From Martinezella tropici (GTDB lineage Bacteria > Pseudomonadota > Alphaproteobacteria > Rhizobiales > Rhizobiaceae), in NCBI RefSeq assembly GCF_008370325.1, contig NZ_VNIP01000004.1, forward strand, positions 434,001 through 498,000: a DNA stretch of 64,000 bases. Reading direction: 5' to 3'. The notes under the pieces are model-generated. The model did no database searches and was not told the DNA's origin. It saw only the letters and a program-made list of their open reading frames with translations. Positions 61,766-64,000 of the stretch are shown here, piece after piece. Both the position numbers and the translations under genes were made by a program. How positions within the stretch are numbered: position 1 is the stretch's first letter; every line of letters starts with the position of its first letter.

Positions 61766-62901
61766 GGCCTGCCTCCCTCAACCCTTGCGATGAACGCCTG
61801 CAGGTCCGCGAGCATCAGGTCCGGTTGCTCGAGGGCTGCGAAGTGGCCGCCCTTCGGCATCTCGCTCCAATGAGCGACGTTGTAGGTCTTTTCGGCAAGC
61901 GATCTGGGTGGAGGCAGGAATACCGGATCGGGGAACGCAGCTACGCCCATTGGGACCTCGATGCGGGTGCCTTCCGGAAATGTCTGCGATCCCTCCAGAC
62001 GCTTGCCGTGATAGATCCAGGTCGAAGTGACAACCGATGACGGTGCCAGGTAGAGCATGATGTTGGTCAGCAGTTCATCTTCGGAGAACTTGCTCCAGAC
62101 ATCTGGACTACCGTCTGCCGTCGTACCCAGGTCGGCCCATTTGCCAAATTTTTCCAATATCCATCCAGCCGCTCCGACCGGGCTGTCGGCAAGCGCCACC
62201 CCCAGCGTCTGCGGGCGGGTCTCCTGCTCGTGATTATAGCCTGTCTCCCAGTCCAGGATCGCGGCTCGCCTTTTGACCAGGTCCTGCTCTTCCGGGGTAG
62301 TCGGGACAACATCCCTGGCAAGGACCCCGACCATGTTAAGGTGGAACCCGAGCAAGGCGTCTGGCTGGCTGTAAGCCATCCAACTTGCGATCCCTGCTCC
62401 CCAGTCTCCTCCCTGCACGACGTAACGGCGGCCTGGAAACAGCCGCGTCATCAGCACATGCATCAGTTCGGCTGCCCGCCGTGGTCCGATGACGCCCGTG
62501 ATCGGCTGTGAAAACGCAAATCCGGGGAGGGAAGGGACGACCACGTTGTGCCCGTCCGCTACGAGCGGGTCGATGAGGCGCTCAAACTCAAGATAGGAAC
62601 CCGGCCAACCATGCAGAAGGAGGACAGGTGACTTGGAGCCGTCGCCTTTGGCATGTAGGAAATGTATTCCTTCGCCCTCGACATCAGTCTTGAAATTGGG
62701 AAGTCGATTGAGACGCTGCTCGACCTCGCGCCAGTCGTAGCTGTCGAGCCAGTAGGCCACTAGGCGCTTGAGGTCACGCACACCGACCCCTGCCGACCAG
62801 CCACCGACATCGGCAAGCTGAGACCAGTCGTATGCCTCGACCTTGCTGCGGATCGCTGCGAGGCGTTCATCGGATATGTGGATCTTGAATGGCGAAATCA
62901 T
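61762..62901 (-). CDS. Epoxide hydrolase (EHN family)
   Basis: A 379-residue microsomal-type epoxide hydrolase. The N-terminal EHN domain (about 3-110: FKIHISDERLAAIRSKVEAY, KDWR-like segments) is followed by LLLHGWPGSYLEFERL with the HGWPGS oxyanion motif, and nucleophile Asp in VVQGGDWGAGIASWMA; the acid-base His is near the end (PKGGHFAALEQP). It leads the operon with the second hydrolase and the SnoaL-like gene, divergent from a LysR gene. Confidence 0.88.
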   Translation of the reverse strand: MISPFKIHISDERLAAIRSKVEAYDWSQLADVGGWSAGVGVRDLKRLVAYWLDSYDWREVEQRLNRLPNFKTDVEGEGIHFLHAKGDGSKSPVLLLHGWPGSYLEFERLIDPLVADGHNVVVPSLPGFAFSQPITGVIGPRRAAELMHVLMTRLFPGRRYVVQGGDWGAGIASWMAYSQPDALLGFHLNMVGVLARDVVPTTPEEQDLVKRRAAILDWETGYNHEQETRPQTLGVALADSPVGAAGWILEKFGKWADLGTTADGSPDVWSKFSEDELLTNIMLYLAPSSVVTSTWIYHGKRLEGSQTFPEGTRIEVPMGVAAFPDPVFLPPPRSLAEKTYNVAHWSEMPKGGHFAALEQPDLMLADLQAFIARVEGGRP

Positions 62902-63045
62902 CCTGTTTTGCCCTCCAATTTATTCGGCCGCGGGTTAACCCCTACGAACGGAAGGTTGCATCATTCGACCAGACGCAAAGATGGGCTTTTCTTTCGACGT
63001 GGGTATCCCATCTTTCCGCAAAAATCCTTTGCGCGAGACGCACAA

Positions 63046-63993
63046 ATGGGCGAGATGGAAGTGACAGGTGATCTTGAGGTGTTCACGTTAGTTGCCGAAG
63101 CGGGGAGTTTCTCCGCGGCCGGCCGCCGGCTCGGTCTTGCGCCATCTTCAGTCGCCAGGATCGTCGATCGCATCGAAGCAAGGCTTGGGGTCCGGCTGCT
63201 GCTGCGCAGCACTCGATTGCTGACAATTACGCCGGAGGGCACCGCCTATCTATCGGCGGCGCGCAGAATTCTCGCGGATCTCCGCGAAACCGAGCAGATG
63301 ATCTCTGACCGGAGTTCCCCGCGCGGCCGCCTTCGGGTGACCACGTCCATCCAATACGGGAGATTGTCGCTGGTTCCGCTGCTTGGCGAATTCATCCGGC
63401 GGTATCCCGGCATCGTCCTCGACGTCAACCTCACAGACACGATCGTAAACATCGCCGCCGGGCAAGCGGACGTTGGCATCCGCTTCGGTCCCGTGACCGA
63501 CGGGGCGTTGACCGCGCGAAAGCTCGGCGAAACGCGCAAGGTGATCGTCGCATCCCCCGAATACCTCGCGCGTCGAGGCAGGCCTCAGGTTCCAGAGGAC
63601 CTTCATGATCACGACTGCTTGGGGTTCAACTTCAAGCGAGCCGCCCCAACCTGGCCGTTTCGGAAAGACGGGCGCGATTATCCTTTGGCCATCAAAGGCA
63701 GTGTAGAGGCAAACAACGGCGAGACGCTGGGGCAACTCGCCGCAGAGGGTGTCGGAATTACGCGCGTGGGAACACAGACCGTCGAGAACGCGATTCGGTC
63801 CGGGGAGCTCGTGCCGCTTCTCGAGGAGTTCAATCCTGGCGAAGTGGAGGAAATCCATGCGGTATTTGTCGGCGGGGCCCACATGCCGGTGCGTGTCAGG
63901 TGTTTCGTCGATTACCTCGTCGAAAAGTCACACCTCCTCGGCACTGGTCGGGCGGTGCGTCCGGAACCGGCAGTTCAAATGCCTGATGTTTGA
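63046..63993 (+). CDS. LysR-family regulator
   Basis: A 315-residue LysR protein. The helix-turn-helix is in VFTLVAEAGSFSAAGRRLGLAPSSVARIVDRIEARLG (key segment SAAGRRLGLAPSSVAR), followed by LLRSTRLLTITPEG and the co-inducer domain from about 90. ATG 63046 is preferred; ATG 63055 is also possible, and the open frame reaches 62878 inside the divergent gene. Its likely target is the epoxide hydrolase operon. Confidence 0.88.
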   Translation: MGEMEVTGDLEVFTLVAEAGSFSAAGRRLGLAPSSVARIVDRIEARLGVRLLLRSTRLLTITPEGTAYLSAARRILADLRETEQMISDRSSPRGRLRVTTSIQYGRLSLVPLLGEFIRRYPGIVLDVNLTDTIVNIAAGQADVGIRFGPVTDGALTARKLGETRKVIVASPEYLARRGRPQVPEDLHDHDCLGFNFKRAAPTWPFRKDGRDYPLAIKGSVEANNGETLGQLAAEGVGITRVGTQTVENAIRSGELVPLLEEFNPGEVEEIHAVFVGGAHMPVRVRCFVDYLVEKSHLLGTGRAVRPEPAVQMPDV

Positions 63994-64000
63994 GTTTATG

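Noticed and set aside
1..64000. Search for CRISPR arrays.
   Set aside because: No regularly spaced direct repeats of 25-40 bp and no cas-like genes were seen.

Overview
The window reads as part of a large plasmid, or plasmid-derived island, of an alphaproteobacterium of the Rhizobiales (Rhizobium, Agrobacterium, Ensifer or Mesorhizobium type). The evidence is a Ti-type conjugation block (trbE-trbD-trbC-trbB-traI, all on the minus strand) divergent from repA-repB partition genes, which is the order seen in repABC plasmids of this group. GC-rich codon use, a general amino acid (Aap) type transporter and many LysR genes agree with this. The species cannot be named from sequence alone. No rRNA, intact tRNA, CRISPR array or intact insertion sequence was seen.

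Layout. 1-6.4 kb: mating-pair-formation genes, the acyl-homoserine-lactone synthase traI, and repAB. The replication initiator repC expected after repB is absent; the region instead holds a 28-bp near-perfect palindrome. 6.4-12 kb: a class III cyclase, an AbrB/VapC pair, a truncated Fic gene, and a vapB-vapC-tyrosine recombinase operon. 12-32.7 kb: a defence island with a DUF6615 protein carrying a PD-(D/E)XK-like pattern, a decayed GIY-YIG nuclease gene, a putative AbiC-like membrane protein, and a large DNA phosphorothioation locus. 33-34.7 kb: a metallophosphoesterase and a RelBE/ParE-type pair. 34.9-41 kb: a tight operon of three SPFH (HflK/HflC-like) proteins and a CPC-type metal P-type ATPase with His-rich N-termini. 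41.4-50.4 kb: small genes, then an amino-acid catabolic locus (PLP enzyme, YheO/DauR-type regulator, asparaginase, ornithine cyclodeaminase-like enzyme, Aap-like transporter without its ATPase). 51-56.6 kb: a FecR-TPR-beta-barrel protein coupled to a CHASE2 adenylate cyclase. 57-64 kb: amidohydrolase, SDR, SnoaL-like protein, two alpha/beta hydrolases and two LysR regulators.

The centrepiece is the phosphorothioation locus at 14.75-32.0 kb. The modification genes sspA (cysteine desulfurase), sspB (DUF4007), sspC (ATPase) and sspD (PAPS-reductase-like) are transcribed leftwards. The restriction genes sspF, sspG and sspH are transcribed rightwards towards them. Between the two arms, in the same operon as sspFGH, sit a DUF262 protein and a complete eukaryotic-like Ser/Thr kinase. 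These two genes are visibly more A/T-rich than their neighbours. SspE-type DUF262 effectors and SspFGH are known to share one SspABCD module, but a short DUF262 protein joined to a kinase is not an arrangement I recognise. It is the best candidate here for an undescribed system.

At least six degenerate copies of a short tRNA-3'-end-like motif lie only in gaps between gene cassettes from 32.7 to 57.2 kb. They may mark old junctions in a mosaic region.
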